Source of the DNA: Agromyces sp. Soil535 | GTDB taxonomy: Bacteria > Actinomycetota > Actinomycetes > Actinomycetales > Microbacteriaceae | Direction: 5' to 3' | DNA: 64,000 nt | Assembly: GCF_001428255.1 (NCBI RefSeq) | Contig: NZ_LMRW01000023.1 | Span: 124,309-188,308, forward strand | Shown: positions 1-8,557 of the stretch, in pieces | Layout: every line of letters starts with the position of its first letter | Numbering within the stretch: the stretch's first letter is position 1 | Program-made: the position numbers and the translations under genes | Notes under the pieces: generated by a model | The model's database searches: none | What the model was told of the DNA's origin: nothing | What the model saw: the letters and a program-made list of their open reading frames with translations, nothing else

Positions 1-1334
1 CCCGAGAACACGCCGAGCGCGTCGAACACCGCGCGGGCGTCGTCGTCGAGGAGCTCGACGCTCCAGTCGATCGTGCGGGCGAGGGTGCGCTGCCGCTCCG
101 GACGGTCGGCGCCCGCGGTGGGCAGCACGTCGATGCCCTCGCTGAGCCGTTCGCGCAGCTCCGCCGGCGTGAGCAGGCGGGTGCGTGCCGCCGCCAGCTC
201 GATCGCGAGCGGCAGTCCGTCGAGCGCACGGCAGACGGCGCGGACGTCGGCGAGGTCGCTTCCGTTGAGCGCCCTGCCACCGGCGGCGAGCGCACGGTCG
301 AGGAAGAGTCGTTCGGCCGGACCGACGGCGGTGGCATCCACCCCGTCGCCGCGCGTCGCGAGCGGTCTGACCTCGAAACGACGCTCGCCGGCGGCCCCGA
401 GGGCGACTCGGCTCGTTGCGAGTACGACGGCACCGGATGCGGCGACGAGCAACCGGGCGACCTGCGGCGTCGATTCGAGCAGGTGCTCGACGTTGTCGAC
501 GACGAGGAGCGTGGCCCGGTCGCCGATGGCCGACGCGACGCGGTGCTCGAGGCGGCCGTCGCCGACGTCGATGACGCCGAGCGACGCCGCGATCGCCGAG
601 ATCACGGGCGCCGGGTCGTGGAGCGGCGCGAGATCGATGAAGCGCACGCCCGCCGGGTACGCGTCGGCAACGCGGGACGCCGCCGCCACCGCGAGCCGGG
701 TCTTGCCCACTCCGCCGGGCCCGGTCAGCGTGACGAGTCGATCGCGCCGCTCACGAAGCAGGGACTCGAGGAGATCGAGATCGTGCTGTCGGCCGACGAA
801 GGAGTCGAGAGGAGCGGGGAGCGAGTCGCCGGTCGGGGCCGGATCGGCGGCGTGTGCCCGGTCGAACCGTTCGCCGATCATCAGGGCGAGGTCATGGGCC
901 ACGAGCGCGCCCAGCTCCTCGGGGTCGCGGAACGTCGCGTAGGCGACGTCGTCGTGTTCCCTGATGCGGTCGATGAGTGCGTCGAGGCGTTCCTCCCGCG
1001 GACCGTGCGAGGAGGTGAGGTACACGAGTCGAGGCTTGCCCTCGGCCAGCCGGTACTCGTCCTCGAGGCCGGAGATCTCCTCGCCCGGCGCGATCCAGCC
1101 GTAACTCGCTCCGTAGATGCCGACGAAGATGTCGCTCTGCGCGAGATAGGCCCGGTAGAGGTCCCGCGGGGGATGAGGGCGTGAGCCTGTCTCGAACATC
1201 ACGGGACTCAGCATGAGGCGTTCGATGGCGGCGCGTGCCGCCGCGCGCTCTGCCGCGAGTTCGCGAAGGGTCGAGCTGACGAAGACTCGAAGCCGCTGAT
1301 CGGGAGTCCGGATCCCCGTCGTGTGCACCGCCAT
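1..1334 (-). CDS. DUF4062-STAND NTPase protein (partial, C-terminus beyond window)
   Basis: The gene starts with ATG at 1334 and reads off the left edge; about 444 residues are visible. The N-terminus carries a DUF4062-type domain (RTPDQRLRVFVSSTLREL, then HPPRDLYRAYLAQSD and the GEEISGLEDEYRLA stretch). A STAND/NB-ARC ATPase follows, with Walker A GPGGVGKT near residue 207, Walker B-like LLVVDNVEHL and a GLPLAIELAAAR motif. It is a close paralogue of the gene at 5898-8492, which ends in TPR-like helices, so the missing part is probably similar. It is divergent from the two-component genes at 1472. STAND proteins of this layout (N-terminal domain, NTPase, sensor repeats) act as signal-gated switches, either regulatory or in conflict systems. 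The actual role here is unknown. Confidence 0.8.
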   Translation of the reverse strand, partial: MAVHTTGIRTPDQRLRVFVSSTLRELAAERAAARAAIERLMLSPVMFETGSRPHPPRDLYRAYLAQSDIFVGIYGASYGWIAPGEEISGLEDEYRLAEGKPRLVYLTSSHGPREERLDALIDRIREHDDVAYATFRDPEELGALVAHDLALMIGERFDRAHAADPAPTGDSLPAPLDSFVGRQHDLDLLESLLRERRDRLVTLTGPGGVGKTRLAVAAASRVADAYPAGVRFIDLAPLHDPAPVISAIAASLGVIDVGDGRLEHRVASAIGDRATLLVVDNVEHLLESTPQVARLLVAASGAVVLATSRVALGAAGERRFEVRPLATRGDGVDATAVGPAERLFLDRALAAGGRALNGSDLADVRAVCRALDGLPLAIELAAARTRLLTPAELRERLSEGIDVLPTAGADRPERQRTLARTIDWSVELLDDDARAVFDALGVFS

Positions 1335-1419
1335 GACGTCCCAGGGCCGCTGACTGGCAGCAGTCTAGCCCTGCGAGCGCGACAAGCGGCAGGCGGGCGG
1401 TAGCTCAGCCGGTCTCGCT

Positions 1420-1437
1420 CTACTGCGTCTGCTGTAT
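1420..1437. promoter_or_regulatory. Candidate response-regulator operator upstream of histidine kinase
   Basis: CTACTGCGTCTGCTGTAT is an imperfect inverted repeat resembling the perfect 18-bp palindrome at 3321-3338. Its centre lies about 43 bp before the ATG at 1472, the class II activator position if that ATG is the transcription start. This suggests autoregulation by the NarL-family regulator encoded at 2656. Operator identity is inferred. Confidence 0.45.
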
Positions 1438-1458
1438 GAGGTCGCGGATCCCGTGCGC

Positions 1459-1464
1459 CAGACT
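1459..1464 (+). promoter_or_regulatory. -10 element CAGACT, leaderless start at 1472
   Basis: CAGACT ends 7 nt before the ATG at 1472, the same geometry as the other leaderless-type promoters in this window. It supports 1472 rather than the upstream ATG at 1436 as the kinase start. Confidence 0.45.
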
Positions 1465-1471
1465 CGAGGTC

Positions 1472-2659
1472 ATGCGTGCTCGCAACCCCCTGACGGACTG
1501 GCTCCGAGATTCCATGTGGGCGCGACGCGCACAGCTCATCCGGCGCGGCGGCTATGCGTTCACAGTGCTCGCCGCTGCATCGGTGGAGGTCGTCAGGGTC
1601 GTCTACTACGGCCTTGGACCCGTGGTGCTCGCCGGGGTCGCGCTCACGGTGGTCGGCGCCGCCATCGTGTGGAAGTGGCCGTGGATCGGCCTGCTGACGG
1701 TGGCGTCGAGCTGTCTCGTCGTCGCGAGCACCGGCTGGATTCCGATCGTCGAGTGGTCGCTCGCGGTGATCGTGCTGTTCGTGTTCGTGGTGCGAGGCAA
1801 GCCTCCGGTACTTGCAACGGTGATCGTCGCGGTCACCGTATGGGCGGCGGTGGCGCTCGCCACCGGTGAAGTGTTCAGCCCCGACGCCCTCGCCGCGGTC
1901 GTCTCAACGCTGGCCGGCGGCGCCACCGCGATCGCGGTGCGGCTCCGGCGGCAGTATTGGGCATCGCTCGAACAGCGCGCGACTGACGCGATCGCGACGC
2001 GGGAGCTCGAGGCGACACAGCGAGTCGCAGAGGAGCGACTCCGGATCGCGCGGGACTTCCACGACATCGTCGGGCATCAGATCGCCGTGCTGAGCATGCA
2101 GCTGGGCGCTGCCGAGGTGGCGGCGGATGCCGATCCGGCGGCCACCCGGGAAGCGCTGAGCGCGGCGCGCACCTCGGTCAAGGCCGTGCTCGTGGAGACG
2201 CAGATGATCCTCCACGTCCTGCGCACGGGCGCCGACGGAGAAGGTGAGGAGCTCCGTCCGCCGCCCGGCATGGCGCGACTCGGCGAGCTGCTGGACTCGT
2301 TCCGCCAGGCGGGGCTGCTGGTCACCGCAACCGTCGACGAGATGCCGGCGAGCATCGACCCCGGGGTGGATCTGACGGTCTACCGCATCGTGCAGGAAGC
2401 CCTGACGAACGCCAGCCGCCATGGAGACGGCGAAGCCGCCGTGACGATCCTCACGCGCGCGGGGAGGATACTGATCGATGTGACCAACGGAGTCCGAACG
2501 GATGCCGCACCCCGCGCCCCGGGCAGGGGATACGGCCTGCAGGGGATGCGGGAACGGGTCGGGTCGGCGAACGGAACGCTCCACGTCGGAGTCGACGATG
2601 ATGACCGGACCTTCCGCATCAGTGCGGTGCTCGCCGCCGATGGGGGCGCGATCCGGTGA
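1472..2659 (+). CDS. NarL-family sensor histidine kinase
   Basis: 395 aa. An N-terminal membrane region (several hydrophobic segments, roughly residues 30-165) is followed by a HisKA_3 dimerisation domain with RIARDFHDIVGHQ (phospho-acceptor His about residue 197) and a HATPase domain (N box EALTNASRHG near 310, G box GYGLQGMRER near 352). There is no large extracellular sensor domain, so it probably senses through its membrane segments, as antibiotic- or envelope-sensing kinases do. Start: an in-frame ATG at 1436 exists, but it overlaps the candidate operator, whereas ATG 1472 has a -10 box 7 nt upstream. The stop overlaps the response-regulator start by 4 bp, so the two are translationally coupled. 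It likely controls the MMPL exporter downstream. Confidence 0.9.
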   Translation: MRARNPLTDWLRDSMWARRAQLIRRGGYAFTVLAAASVEVVRVVYYGLGPVVLAGVALTVVGAAIVWKWPWIGLLTVASSCLVVASTGWIPIVEWSLAVIVLFVFVVRGKPPVLATVIVAVTVWAAVALATGEVFSPDALAAVVSTLAGGATAIAVRLRRQYWASLEQRATDAIATRELEATQRVAEERLRIARDFHDIVGHQIAVLSMQLGAAEVAADADPAATREALSAARTSVKAVLVETQMILHVLRTGADGEGEELRPPPGMARLGELLDSFRQAGLLVTATVDEMPASIDPGVDLTVYRIVQEALTNASRHGDGEAAVTILTRAGRILIDVTNGVRTDAAPRAPGRGYGLQGMRERVGSANGTLHVGVDDDDRTFRISAVLAADGGAIR

Positions 2660-3315
2660 CCCGCATACTCATCGTCGACGACCAGGAGATGATTCGGGTC
2701 GGTCTTCGCACGATCCTCGAGGCACAGCCGCACTACGAAGTCGTCGCCGCCCTCGGCGACGGCCTGCAGGCGATCACCTTCCTCGAGGACCATCCGGTCG
2801 ACGTCGTCCTGATGGACATCCGGATGCCGGGGATCGATGGCGTGGAGGCCACACGCCGAATCCGTCAGACCCACCCTGCCGAGCAGACGCGCATCGTGAT
2901 CCTCACGACGTTCGAGCAGGACGAGACCGTGATCGCGGCGCTCCGGAGCGGCGCGAACGGATTCCTCGGCAAGTCCGTCGGGCCCGCTGAGCTCGTCGCC
3001 GGAATCGATGAGGTGGCCGCAGGCGGGGGCGCGCTCTCAGCCGCAGCGACGGCGGCGTTGATCGGCCACGTCAGCGAGCAGCCCGTCGTCAGTGTCGACA
3101 AGGAGATCGCGATGCGGTTCACGGCGCTGACGCCTCGAGAGCGGGATGTCGTCCTCGCCGTCGCGTCCGGCCTCGACAACGACGCGATCGCCGCGCAGAT
3201 GTTCGTCTCGCCGTTCACGGTGAAGACGCACGCGAATCGCGCGATGGCGAAGGTCGGCGCCAGAGACCGAGCACAGCTCGTCGCGTTCGCCTACCAGGCG
3301 GGGCTCGTCTCGTGA
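2656..3315 (+). CDS. NarL/LuxR-family response regulator
   Basis: 219 aa, GTG start overlapping the kinase stop (GTGA). The receiver domain occupies residues 1-120, with acidic pocket D8-D9, phospho-acceptor D54 in LMDIRMPG, T85 in LTTFEQ and K106 in the GKS stretch. The C-terminal LuxR-type HTH spans about residues 156-219 (LTPRERDVVLAVASG, then SPFTVKTHANRAMAKVGARDR). It is the partner of the kinase at 1472. A perfect palindrome begins 6 nt after its stop and a related site lies before the kinase, so it probably binds both sites, activating its own operon and the MMPL gene. The signal is unknown. Confidence 0.93.
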   Translation: MTRILIVDDQEMIRVGLRTILEAQPHYEVVAALGDGLQAITFLEDHPVDVVLMDIRMPGIDGVEATRRIRQTHPAEQTRIVILTTFEQDETVIAALRSGANGFLGKSVGPAELVAGIDEVAAGGGALSAAATAALIGHVSEQPVVSVDKEIAMRFTALTPRERDVVLAVASGLDNDAIAAQMFVSPFTVKTHANRAMAKVGARDRAQLVAFAYQAGLVS

Positions 3316-3320
3316 GGGGT

Positions 3321-3338
3321 CTACTGCAACTGCAGTAG
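3321..3338. promoter_or_regulatory. Perfect inverted repeat, candidate response-regulator operator before MMPL gene
   Basis: CTACTGCAACTGCAGTAG has 8-bp arms around a 2-nt centre, the size expected for a LuxR-type HTH dimer. It lies 6 nt after the response-regulator stop and 111 nt before the MMPL start. A degenerate copy precedes the kinase at 1420-1437. The hairpin loop would be too small for an efficient terminator, so an operator is the better reading. Confidence 0.55.
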
Positions 3339-3449
3339 GTGGAGCTCTTCGATCGGACGACGCGGCAGGCGCCGCACTCTCCGAGGATGAACAGGTCTTC
3401 GATCCCCGACGCAGCCGCGACAGGGACGCCTCATCCTCGAAGGAGCCCC

Positions 3450-5684
3450 ATGCCCAGATTCCTTGCCCGTGTCGGGAGCTTCAGCGCCCGACATCGCCTG
3501 CTCATCACCGCCGCCTGGCTCGTCATCCTCGGATTCCTGACGACCGTCGCCGTGACCTCGATGAACACCGGAGAGAGCACGGTCTCCATACCCGACACCG
3601 AAGCGTCGCAGACGCTCAGCGTCGTCGAGGAGGAGTTCCCCTCCCTCGTCGACGGCGAGTCCGAGACGAAGACCCTGCAACTCGTGCTGCAGGCGCCCGG
3701 TGACGCGAAGGTCACCGACCCGGCCATGGCGAGCGACATCGCCGAGATCCTCGTCGAGGCCAGGGCGCTGCCGAATGTCGAGTCGGTGAGCAATCCGCTC
3801 GATCCCGCGCAGCCGTACATCTCGGAGGATCAGACGACGGCGGTGGCGGTGCTCACCTTCACCGGCGTCACCGACGCGAACCAGGAACACCTCCACGACG
3901 AGGTGCTCGATCTCGCCGAGTCGGCGAGCGCCGACTTCCGCGCCGAGGTCGGCGGGCACCTCTCCGCCGAGGAGATCCCGGAGTTCGGGATCGGCGAACT
4001 GGTCGGTGTCGGGGTGGCGTTCCTCGTGCTCCTGCTCACGTTCGGATCGCTCGTCGCGGCCGGAGCCAACCTCCTCATCTCGTTCGCCGGTGTCGGAGTG
4101 GGAGTGGTCGGCATCCTCGCCTACAGTGCGATCAGCCCCATCGAAGCCACCACGATCTCGCTCGCGACCATGCTCGGCCTCGCCGTCGGCATCGACTACA
4201 GCCTGTTCATCCTCACGCGGTTCCGCACCGAGCTTCGTGAGGGTCGCACGGTCGAGGACGCCATCGGGCGCGCGTCCGGCACGGCCGGAACCTCCGTCGT
4301 CTTCGCCGGGCTCACCGTGATCATCGCCCTCGTCGGTCTCAGCGTCACGGGCATCAGCACGATCCGTGACATGGGATTCGCTGCGGCCTTCGCCGTACTG
4401 GTCGCCGTGCTCATGGCGCTCACGCTGCTTCCGGTGCTCATGCGGACCATGGGTCGTCGCGTCCTACCGCGCCGCGAGCGGCACTCCCGCGCGACTCGCG
4501 TGCCGAGCACCCGCGCTCCGCAGCCATTCCTCGAGAGGTGGGCTCGGTTCCTGACCCGCCACCCCATCGTGTCCGTCTTGGCGACCGTCCTCGTGATCGG
4601 GGTCGTGGCCGCGCCGATGCTCACCATGCGCACCGCGACGAGCATCCCGGGCGGCGCCGACCCCAACGACACCGAGCGGCGTGCGTACGACCTGATCGTC
4701 GACGAGTTCGGCGGCGTGCAGAGCCCGCTCCTGGTGCTCGTGCAGGGCGAAGGGGTCTCTGGCCGGGTCGACTCGGTGAGGAACATGGTCGAAGACCTCG
4801 AAGGCGTGCGGATGGTGCTTCCCGGGCCGGTGACCGATCAGGACGATGCTGCACTCGTCACCGTGATCCCCGATGGCAGTCCCATCGACGAGGCTACGTC
4901 GACATTGGTGAACGAGATCCGCGGGCATGCCGACAGCATCCCCGGTGTCGAGCTCGAGGTGACCGGCGAGACGGCGATCGGCGTCGACAGTGACACGATG
5001 CTGCACAACGCCCTCATCCAGTACCTCGTCGTCATCATCGGGCTGTCGTTCGTCCTGCTGGTGGTCATGTTCCGGTCGCTCTTGGTGCCCCTCATCGCGA
5101 CGCTCGGGTATCTCCTCTCCGTCGGCGCATCATTCGGTGCGAGCACGGCGGTCTTCCAGTGGGGCTGGCTCGACCCGATCATCCCCGCCCCGCAGGGCGA
5201 TCCCATGCTGAGCGTGCTGCCGATCATCCTCGTCGGGGTGCTCTTCGGCCTTGCGATGGATTACCAGGTGTTCCTCGTCTCCCGGATCCAGGAGATGCAC
5301 TCCAAGGGGATGCCTCCGAAGGAGGCGATCGTCAGCGGCTTCACCAGGTCGGCGCCGGTGCTCGTCGCCGCTGCGGCGATCATGACGGCCGTCTTCGCCG
5401 GATTCGCCTCCAGCCCGATGGCGATGGCCGCGTCGATCGCGCTCGGGCTCGTCGTCGGAGTCGTCGTGGACGCGTTCCTCGTCCGGATGGTGATCATGCC
5501 CGCCTTGCTCAGCCTCCTCGGGCGCTCCGCATGGTGGCTGCCCCGGTGGCTCCAGCGTGTGCTGCCCGATCTCGACACCGAGGGCCGCTCGCTCGAGGAG
5601 CAGCCTGCCGCAGTGCCGGGATCCGACGCACCCGCGACGGAGGACCCGGCAGTCGAAGAGCCGGTGCTCGTCGGCGCCCGGTAG
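3450..5684 (+). CDS. MMPL/RND-family membrane transporter
   Basis: 744 aa. Start ATG 3450 is preceded by an excellent RBS (GAAGGAG, 4-nt spacer); the same frame opens further upstream at 3339 but without an RBS. Topology is two repeated halves, each with one membrane helix, an extracellular loop (about residues 40-190 and 395-530) and a five-helix bundle. The conserved Asp-Tyr pairs of MMPL proton relay appear in GLAVGIDYSLF (about residue 248) and LAMDYQVF (about 603). The C-terminal tail is acidic and Pro/Ala-rich. The family exports lipids or amphiphilic drugs using proton motive force; the substrate cannot be told here. It lies downstream of the two-component genes and its operator, so it is probably induced by them. 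Confidence 0.92.
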   Translation: MPRFLARVGSFSARHRLLITAAWLVILGFLTTVAVTSMNTGESTVSIPDTEASQTLSVVEEEFPSLVDGESETKTLQLVLQAPGDAKVTDPAMASDIAEILVEARALPNVESVSNPLDPAQPYISEDQTTAVAVLTFTGVTDANQEHLHDEVLDLAESASADFRAEVGGHLSAEEIPEFGIGELVGVGVAFLVLLLTFGSLVAAGANLLISFAGVGVGVVGILAYSAISPIEATTISLATMLGLAVGIDYSLFILTRFRTELREGRTVEDAIGRASGTAGTSVVFAGLTVIIALVGLSVTGISTIRDMGFAAAFAVLVAVLMALTLLPVLMRTMGRRVLPRRERHSRATRVPSTRAPQPFLERWARFLTRHPIVSVLATVLVIGVVAAPMLTMRTATSIPGGADPNDTERRAYDLIVDEFGGVQSPLLVLVQGEGVSGRVDSVRNMVEDLEGVRMVLPGPVTDQDDAALVTVIPDGSPIDEATSTLVNEIRGHADSIPGVELEVTGETAIGVDSDTMLHNALIQYLVVIIGLSFVLLVVMFRSLLVPLIATLGYLLSVGASFGASTAVFQWGWLDPIIPAPQGDPMLSVLPIILVGVLFGLAMDYQVFLVSRIQEMHSKGMPPKEAIVSGFTRSAPVLVAAAAIMTAVFAGFASSPMAMAASIALGLVVGVVVDAFLVRMVIMPALLSLLGRSAWWLPRWLQRVLPDLDTEGRSLEEQPAAVPGSDAPATEDPAVEEPVLVGAR

Positions 5685-5698
5685 GCGGCACGAGGAGA

Positions 5699-5738
5699 TG
5701 GGAGTGGAGAAGGGCCGGCCGGCCCTTCTCCACTCCCA
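5699..5738 (+). terminator. Terminator, 40-nt perfect palindrome
   Basis: TGGGAGTGGAGAAGGGCCGG pairs exactly with the following 20 nt. It lies 15 nt after the MMPL stop and has no U-run, which is usual for high-GC actinomycetes. Confidence 0.8.
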
Positions 5739-5897
5739 CCCGCCTGTCGCGGTGGCGTCCGCAGGGCGGGCGGTGACGGGCGGACCGCCCTGCCCTCCGT
5801 CCGGTCACCTGGCGCACTGGACGCACCATCGCCCGACGGCCCAGAATGGCACCATGTGGCACCGGTCTTGGTGCGCGCGCTGGTCGGCGGCCTCGCC

Positions 5898-8492
5898 GTG
5901 AACGGCCCGTCTGACGCGCCCGTGATCCGAACGCCCGACCAGCGCCTGCGGGTCTTCGTCAGTTCCACCCTCCGCGAACTGGAACCGGAACGGGCGGCCG
6001 CACGCCGTGCGATCGAGCGGCTGCATCTCGCGCCCGTGATGTTCGAGCTCGGCGCGAGCCCTCACCCGCCGCGGGAGCTGTATCGCGCCTATCTCCAGCA
6101 GAGCGACGTGTTCGTGGGCGTCTACTGGCAGCAGTACGGCTGGATCGCGCCCGGTGAGGAGATCTCGGGGCTCGAGGATGAGTACCGCCTCGCGTCGCGG
6201 CAGATGCCGAAACTCATCTACGTGAAACAGCCCGCCGAACGCGAGGAACCGCTCGGCGAGCTCATGGCGCGGATCCGGGACGACGACACCGCCTCGTACA
6301 AGCCGTTCGCCACCGCGGACGAGCTCGCGGAACTCATCGAGGCCGACCTCGCGACCCTGCTCGCAGAGCGATTCGACGCGTCACATGCGTCGAAAGGGTC
6401 GGGCACCGAGGAGGAAGTGCCGACGGTGGATGTCCTCCCGACGCCATCGACCGAGGTCGTGGGGCGCGACGCAGAAATCGCGACACTGCTCGCATGGTTC
6501 GGCGAGTATGACGGACGCAGGCTCGTCACGCTTGTGGGTGCCGGTGGAATCGGCAAGACCCGCCTGGCACTCGAGGTCGCCCGCCTCGCACGCGATCGGT
6601 TCGACCGGGTCACGTTCGTCTCGCTCGAGCATGTACGCGAGGACCGCGACGTGCTCCCGGCGATCGCACGGCAGTTCGGCGTGCGCGACCTGGGCGACCG
6701 GCCGATGATCGACCGGCTGGCGGTCGCGCGCGCCGGTCGCCGTGACCTCATCGTGCTCGACAACTTCGAGCAGGTCGTCTCGTCCGCCCCCCTGGTCGCG
6801 ACGTTGCTGACCGCGTTGCCCGAGGCGAAGGTGCTGGTGACGAGCCGGACCCTGCTCCGCCTGCGCGGGGAGCACGTCTTCGACGTCGACCCCTTGGAAC
6901 TGCCTTCGGATCCGGCCGGCGCGGCACTGACCGAGATCATGGCCGCACCCGCGGTGCGCCTGTTCCGCGACCGCGCGAGAGCGGCCGATCCTCGATTCGA
7001 CGTCACCGAGGAGAACGCCGAGGATGTCGCCCGCCTCTGCCGGGCGCTCGACGGCGTGCCGCTGGCGATCGAGCTCGCGGCGATCCGCATCCGCGTCCTC
7101 ACGCCGGCGGGCATGCTGGAACGACTCGGCCCTGTGCTCTCCATGCTGGCGACCGCCGCGCGGGACGTGCCAGAGCGCCAGCGGACAATCCGCGCGACCG
7201 TGGAGTGGAGCGTCGACCTGCTCGGCTCGGACGCACAGGCCATGTTCGCGCGCCTCGGTGTGTTCTCAGGTGACTTCAGCCTCGATGCCGTCGAGGCGGT
7301 CGCGGTCGACGCGCCGTGGGCCGCCGACGTGCTCGATACGGTCCTCGAACTCGTCGACGGCAGCCTCCTGCGCCAGCACGTGAACGCCGGGGTGCCATAC
7401 TTCTCGATGCTCGTGCCGGTCCGGGAGATCGCGACCGCCCGCTTCGAGCAGGACACGGATGTCCCGGCCGTGCGCCGCGCGCATGCCGAGCACTACGTGC
7501 GTCTCGCCGTCGAGACCGAGCCGCTGCTTCGCGGATCCACCCAGCTCGCGGCGCTCGACCGGCTCGAGGCGGAGCGGGACAACATCCGATCGGGCTATCG
7601 GCACCTCATCACCCTCGGGGACTCGGACGCGGTCGTCGACGCGGTGTGGCGCCTGCTGTTGTACTGGTGGATCCGGGGCCTGCTTCCCGAGGCGAAGGCC
7701 TGGATGGCGGATGTCCTCAACGCCCGCGTCCGGCTCACGGATCGTACCCGCGCCATCGCGCTCGCACTTTCGGCATTCGTCTCCCTGTTGCAGCCCGGCG
7801 GGAATCTCGACCTTGCGCCGATCGAGGAGAGCGCCACGCTGTTCCGTGCGGAAGGGGATGCCTTCAGCGAGGGATGCGCCCTGACTGTGCTGAGCATCGC
7901 CTGTATGTACCGGTCGCCCCCAGATCTCGACCGCGCGGAGGAGACCCAGCGGCGCGCGCTCGAGCTGGTGACCGCCGACCGGGATCCGACGTTCAACGCG
8001 TTCTTCCACGCCCAGCTCGGCACCATCGAGCTCTTTCGCGGGCATGGGGAGGCCGCGCTGGCGATCGCCGAGGCAGTGGTCGCGGATGCCGTCGACATCG
8101 GCGACCGCTTCGTCGAGGCCGTCGCGCTCACGAACGTCGGTTGGGCGCGGCTCGCCCTCGGCGACGCACGCCCCGACCTCTTCGTGCGAGCCTTGCAGCT
8201 CTCGCTGCAACTGGGCTACGAAGATGGCACGGGGTACGAGCTGGAGGGGCTGGGCGCGTCCGCGGCCCTGCTCGGCGACGTCGATCGTGGCGGACTGCTC
8301 CTCGGTGCGGCGGAGGCGGCGCGAACGCGCACTGGCATGGCCGATCAACGGGCGCGGATCACCCATGCGCCGTACGCGCAGCAGATCCTCGCGACGGAGT
8401 GGGCCATGCAGTTCGAGGCCGCGAGGGCGCAGGGCCGCGCGATGTCGCGGGGCGATGCGCTGAGCCTGGCGCTCGGGCCGGCGGGCGGGTAG
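5898..8492 (+). CDS. DUF4062-STAND NTPase-TPR protein
   Basis: 864 aa from GTG 5898. An alternative in-frame GTG at 5856 lies just after a CAGAAT -10-like box, so the start is not certain; the paralogue at 1334 favours a short leader before IRTPDQ. Domains: DUF4062 (about residues 10-110, RLRVFVSSTLRELEPER and GEEISGLEDEYRLA); NB-ARC/STAND NTPase (Walker A GAGGIGKT near 213-220, Walker B LIVLDNFEQV, GVPLAIELAA); a winged-helix segment; then about 350 residues of helical TPR-like repeats (from about 530). This is the layout of signal-transducing STAND ATPases. It is a paralogue of the partial gene at the left edge. DUF4062 function is not established. The neighbouring two-component/MMPL genes may be co-regulated, but no direct link is visible. 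Confidence 0.85.
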   Translation: MNGPSDAPVIRTPDQRLRVFVSSTLRELEPERAAARRAIERLHLAPVMFELGASPHPPRELYRAYLQQSDVFVGVYWQQYGWIAPGEEISGLEDEYRLASRQMPKLIYVKQPAEREEPLGELMARIRDDDTASYKPFATADELAELIEADLATLLAERFDASHASKGSGTEEEVPTVDVLPTPSTEVVGRDAEIATLLAWFGEYDGRRLVTLVGAGGIGKTRLALEVARLARDRFDRVTFVSLEHVREDRDVLPAIARQFGVRDLGDRPMIDRLAVARAGRRDLIVLDNFEQVVSSAPLVATLLTALPEAKVLVTSRTLLRLRGEHVFDVDPLELPSDPAGAALTEIMAAPAVRLFRDRARAADPRFDVTEENAEDVARLCRALDGVPLAIELAAIRIRVLTPAGMLERLGPVLSMLATAARDVPERQRTIRATVEWSVDLLGSDAQAMFARLGVFSGDFSLDAVEAVAVDAPWAADVLDTVLELVDGSLLRQHVNAGVPYFSMLVPVREIATARFEQDTDVPAVRRAHAEHYVRLAVETEPLLRGSTQLAALDRLEAERDNIRSGYRHLITLGDSDAVVDAVWRLLLYWWIRGLLPEAKAWMADVLNARVRLTDRTRAIALALSAFVSLLQPGGNLDLAPIEESATLFRAEGDAFSEGCALTVLSIACMYRSPPDLDRAEETQRRALELVTADRDPTFNAFFHAQLGTIELFRGHGEAALAIAEAVVADAVDIGDRFVEAVALTNVGWARLALGDARPDLFVRALQLSLQLGYEDGTGYELEGLGASAALLGDVDRGGLLLGAAEAARTRTGMADQRARITHAPYAQQILATEWAMQFEAARAQGRAMSRGDALSLALGPAGG

Positions 8493-8508
8493 CCGTCCCG
8501 ACACGGGA

Positions 8509-8545
8509 GCGGGCCGGCCGGAATCGATGATGCCGACCGGCCCGC
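8509..8545. terminator. Bidirectional terminator between convergent genes
   Basis: A 9-bp stem (GCGGGCCGG at 8509-8517 with CCGGCCCGC at 8537-8545) lies between the STAND gene and the convergent flotillin gene. Confidence 0.7.
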
Positions 8546-8557
8546 ATGCCGCTCCGC

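Noticed and set aside
1394-1418. tRNA-like string (GGGCGGTAGCTCAGCCGGTC) before the kinase gene
   Set aside because: Resembles a tRNA 5' half, but no anticodon stem, T arm or matching acceptor strand follows; a chance match in GC-rich DNA.
3321-3338. Palindrome after the response regulator as an intrinsic terminator
   Set aside because: 8-bp arms with a 2-nt centre would give a hairpin without a proper loop, and a related copy lies upstream of the kinase, favouring an operator.
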